Part shown: in pieces, positions 61,958 through 64,000 of the stretch
Layout: every line of letters begins with the position of its first letter
Position numbering within the stretch: the stretch's first letter is position 1
NCBI RefSeq assembly: GCF_014192215.1
Contig: NZ_JACHXP010000004.1
Coordinates: forward strand, 231,267-295,266
Source: Halomonas cerina
GTDB lineage: Bacteria; Pseudomonadota; Gammaproteobacteria; Pseudomonadales; Halomonadaceae
Length of the DNA stretch: 64,000 bases
Direction of reading: 5' to 3'
Program-made: the position numbers and the translations under genes
Notes under the pieces: model-generated
Seen by the model: the letters and a program-made list of their open reading frames with translations, nothing else
What the model was told of the DNA's origin: nothing
Database searches by the model: none

Positions 61958-62677
61958 ATGATCAAGCCCTTGATTGAAAAACTCAGCCATTACATGGTTC
62001 TTTCCGAGGAAGAAAAACAGATCCTTGAAAACACAACCAGGCAACGTATAGCCATCGAAAAGGGAGACGACATCATCATGCAAGGGCAGCGACCCGATTA
62101 TGTATACCTCATAGAATCAGGGTGGGCTTGCCGCTACAAGTTTCTGGAAGATGGCAGGAATCACACCATGGCCTTCCTGATTCCGGGTGATCTTTGTGAT
62201 GTACACGTCACCATTCTCGACAAGATGGATCATTCAATACGCGCACTCACAGCCCTCAAGCTCACCAAGTTCTCGATTGATGAGATAGTCAACATCATGG
62301 AGAACTACCCCCGTCTCGCCCACGCATTTTTCTGGTCGACACTGGTCGATGAAGCCATCTTGCGGGAGTGGCTGGTCAACATGGGCGCTCGATCCTGCGA
62401 GCTTCGCGTGGCTCATTTCTTCTGTGAGCTGCTTCTGCGCTCGCGCATGGCAGGTCTCAGCTACGATGGCAGCTTTGATTGTCCGCTGACGCAGGTGGAA
62501 CTCGGTGAGTCGATGGGAATCTCTCAAGTGCACACCAATCGTGTTCTCCAAAAGCTCCGCCAAGAGGGCCTGATCAGCATGGAAGGCAGGCGTGTCATTA
62601 TTCACGACTGGAAGCGCATGAAGGCGTTTTCCCAATTCGACCCGACCTATCTTCACTCCAAGCTGGATGCTCTGTAA
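61958..62677 (+). CDS. Crp/Fnr-family transcriptional regulator
   Basis: A 239-residue regulator: cyclic-nucleotide-type beta barrel (about 20-130; IAIEKGDDIIMQGQRPDYVY and AFLIPGDLCDVHV) and a C-terminal Crp HTH (about 170-225; LTQVELGESMGISQVHTNRV). Cys residues occur at C58, C75-like positions and CELRVAHFFCEL, but there is no N-terminal FNR-type Cys cluster. It resembles the short Crp/Fnr group often found beside small stress genes. Ligand unknown. Confidence 0.88.
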   Translation: MIKPLIEKLSHYMVLSEEEKQILENTTRQRIAIEKGDDIIMQGQRPDYVYLIESGWACRYKFLEDGRNHTMAFLIPGDLCDVHVTILDKMDHSIRALTALKLTKFSIDEIVNIMENYPRLAHAFFWSTLVDEAILREWLVNMGARSCELRVAHFFCELLLRSRMAGLSYDGSFDCPLTQVELGESMGISQVHTNRVLQKLRQEGLISMEGRRVIIHDWKRMKAFSQFDPTYLHSKLDAL

Positions 62678-62725
62678 AATTCGGCCGGTTCGCTCCTATC
62701 ACTACAGACCGCTAAACGATTGAGA

Positions 62726-62751
62726 GGTATAGGGGTACGTCCCCAATTATG
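62726..62751. repeat. 26-bp REP-like hairpin element, copy 2
   Basis: GGGGTACGTCCCC forms a hairpin with a TACGT loop. The 26 bp match 58851-58876 at 25 positions. As there, it lies between convergent genes (Crp/Fnr and PAS), 3,875 bp away. Confidence 0.65.
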
Positions 62752-62768
62752 CTTCACTCTCGGGAGTA

Positions 62769-63206
62769 TTACTCGACCAGCTTCTCGAGCTCCTGCAGCC
62801 GCTTGCGATTCGCGCGCTCTTTCTCGAAGCGTTCGGTAATGTCCCTTCCGGTCGCCAACGCCCCGAGTACCCTGCCCTTCGCATCTAGGACAATGGAAAA
62901 ACCGAATTCAACATAGATCCTGGCCCCATCGGAACGAAGCGCCTTCGTCGGAAGGCTCTTTCCCGAATACTGGGTAGCCCCCTCCGCTATCGCACGTGCG
63001 AAACCCCGCCAATGTGCTTCCCGCAGCGATTCCGGGATGATGATATCCAGGCTTTTTTCAACCGCCTCGTCTTTAGAAAACCCGAACGTCCTTTCGGCGG
63101 CGCCATTCCAGACCTGAATGATTCCGGAATCATCAGAAAAGATGACGAACTCTGGTGATTGTTCGATCAAAGCTTGAGCCAGACCGGGCAATGGTTCTGA
63201 TGCCAT
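62769..63206 (-). CDS. Stand-alone PAS-domain protein
   Basis: A 145-residue protein consisting of one PAS domain (about 8-125): LIEQSPEFVIFSDDSGIIQV, NGAAERTFGFSKDEAVEKSL and the PAC end GALATGRDITERFEKERANR. There is no kinase or output domain. The C-terminal helix is charged and may dimerise. GAGGGTG precedes the ATG at 63206 (a TTG at 63221 is less likely). It could be a sensor adaptor for another regulator. Confidence 0.85.
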   Translation of the reverse strand: MASEPLPGLAQALIEQSPEFVIFSDDSGIIQVWNGAAERTFGFSKDEAVEKSLDIIIPESLREAHWRGFARAIAEGATQYSGKSLPTKALRSDGARIYVEFGFSIVLDAKGRVLGALATGRDITERFEKERANRKRLQELEKLVE

Positions 63207-63278
63207 CTTATGCACCCTCAAGGATGATTATTCGAATGTAATGCGAATCTCTAAACGCATCATCGCCCTGATGCATCG

Positions 63279-63596
63279 TCAAGGTTCCATACGCAACGTC
63301 ATGGCGGATTCATCACCCATATGAATGAATAATTCTCCTTCTGCGTTATCCCTGTCGCACAGGGTGACCCAGCCCCGGCCACTACATTCCTCGCCTTCGT
63401 CATCTCCTTGCCAGGAAAATTCCGCCCGGCGCTTATCTACTGAGTACCTCACGTCCATCCAGCCGTGAACGGTGCCGAACAGAAGCTCTCCTTCGTTACC
63501 GCTGAACTGGACGTAGCCAGGCTCAATGATATCGACGTAATCCTGCGGCCACATTTTCATCCAGGTAATACGCCAGCGTCCATTGAAACTCTGCAT
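63279..63596 (-). CDS. Conserved small hypothetical protein
   Basis: A 105-residue acidic protein starting MQSFNGRWRITWMKMWPQDY. Proteins with this N-terminus and with GYVQFSGNEGELLFGTVHGW and SGRGW patterns are widespread in bacteria but unassigned. AGGAGAATGTT precedes the ATG at 63596. I see no signal peptide, helix-turn-helix or catalytic motif. Confidence 0.65.
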   Translation of the reverse strand: MQSFNGRWRITWMKMWPQDYVDIIEPGYVQFSGNEGELLFGTVHGWMDVRYSVDKRRAEFSWQGDDEGEECSGRGWVTLCDRDNAEGELFIHMGDESAMTLRMEP

Positions 63597-63703
63597 AACA
63601 TTCTCCTGATCCACCCCATCGGAGTCAGCCTGTACTGGTTGGGTCCCGGGTGATTGTCGACTTACTTTGCCAAACGTAGCCTCCCAGCACCGACGATCAC
63701 CGC

Positions 63704-63919
63704 TTATCCAGCAATGCGGAGCGTCAGGTCATGGCCATCGCGTTCGGCCTCGGCAAAGATTCGGCTTGGGCGTCCCACCTCGATGCGCTTAATGATCTGC
63801 CAATACCAGGGCCGTCCTCCTCTTTTTCCGCTGCCAGTTCCCCCACGGCTTGCGGAAGTACCGCCAGCGGATTCCCGGCAAAGGCCCGGTCGATGAAGAC
63901 GTCGACCCGCCTTATTCAT
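63704..63919 (-). pseudogene. PhzF-family gene with internal deletion and frameshifts
   Basis: From an ATG at 63919, a shift of one base is needed to read RVDVFIDRAFAGNPLAVLPQ, the N-terminal PhzF motif. Within about 90 bp another frame reads KRIEVGRPSRIFAEAERD and LRIAG-stop, the usual PhzF C-terminus. About 200 residues between are missing. This is a second dead phzF in the last 10 kb, unrelated in exact sequence to the one at 53975-54156. Confidence 0.65.
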
Positions 63920-64000
63920 GAGGGTGGTCTGAAAACGAAGATAGCGGATGGTATGCTCTTGAAAAATCAGTGTGTTCCGCCAAGAACCTGATCCAAGAGA

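Noticed and set aside
1..64000. CRISPR arrays, tRNA or rRNA genes, prophage and complete insertion sequences
   Set aside because: I saw no regularly spaced repeats, no tRNA-like cloverleaf or rRNA sequence, and no transposase or phage structural gene; only short relics and REP-like elements.

Overview
The window is about 64 kb of high-GC, densely coded DNA from a gammaproteobacterium. Codon bias, gene families and the mix of TRAP transporters, nucleoside catabolism and envelope genes suggest Halomonadaceae (Halomonas sensu lato). This is an inference: there is no rRNA or other phylogenetic marker in the window. I see no tRNA, rRNA, CRISPR array or intact insertion sequence.

Positions 1-28,700 read as a C2-sulfonate catabolic island that makes and uses sulfoacetaldehyde. 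At the left edge a GMC-family dehydrogenase (truncated by the window) is divergent from a TRAP transporter and an IclR regulator. This layout fits isethionate uptake and oxidation (IseJ/IseKLM/IseR-like). A second TRAP system with a UspA protein and an APC permease is divergent from a MocR-type regulator resembling TauR. That regulator faces the taurine dehydrogenase pair tauX/tauY, which follows a ThiO-like oxidase and sulfoacetaldehyde acetyltransferase (xsc) copy 1. Xsc copy 2 leads pta and two TauE/SafE sulfite exporters, and is divergent from an IclR regulator and a class V aminotransferase. The two xsc copies differ at one base I could detect over 1,821 bp, and the identity stops at the ends of the coding sequence, yet their promoters are only similar. 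Both promoters carry the same 17-bp palindrome.

Between the two xsc units lies a four-gene cassette: a CobS/MoxR-like AAA ATPase, a CobT-like VWA protein and two tandem Lin0512-family proteins of unknown function. It is divergent from xsc copy 1 and shares a promoter element with the IclR gene beside xsc copy 2. I consider this the best candidate for an undescribed system, perhaps an ATPase-driven maturation or activation machine tied to sulfonate use. A RES-Xre toxin-antitoxin pair and a Lin0512 relic lie next to it.

Positions 28,700-52,800 are mostly core-type genes: a CBS-BON protein; a compact nucleoside salvage operon (nupC-like, deoC, deoA, deoB, deoD, cdd) beside an apparent DeoR relic; a dienelactone hydrolase; an MFS permease; a CNNM/CorC protein; an MscS channel beside a LacI relic; an amidoligase coupled to a class I glutamine amidotransferase; OsmC; DUF1415; endonuclease V; sbcD-sbcC; a PAP2 phosphatase; and a LysR regulator.

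Positions 52,800-64,000 are an eroded accessory zone: a truncated MFS gene abutting a broken phzF, LysE with a MocR regulator, a lower-GC LysE/GlxA-like pair, a creatinase-type M24 hydrolase, a GH84-type glycosidase, a Crp/Fnr regulator, a PAS protein, a small conserved hypothetical and a second broken phzF. Two near-identical 26-bp hairpin elements lie between convergent genes here.
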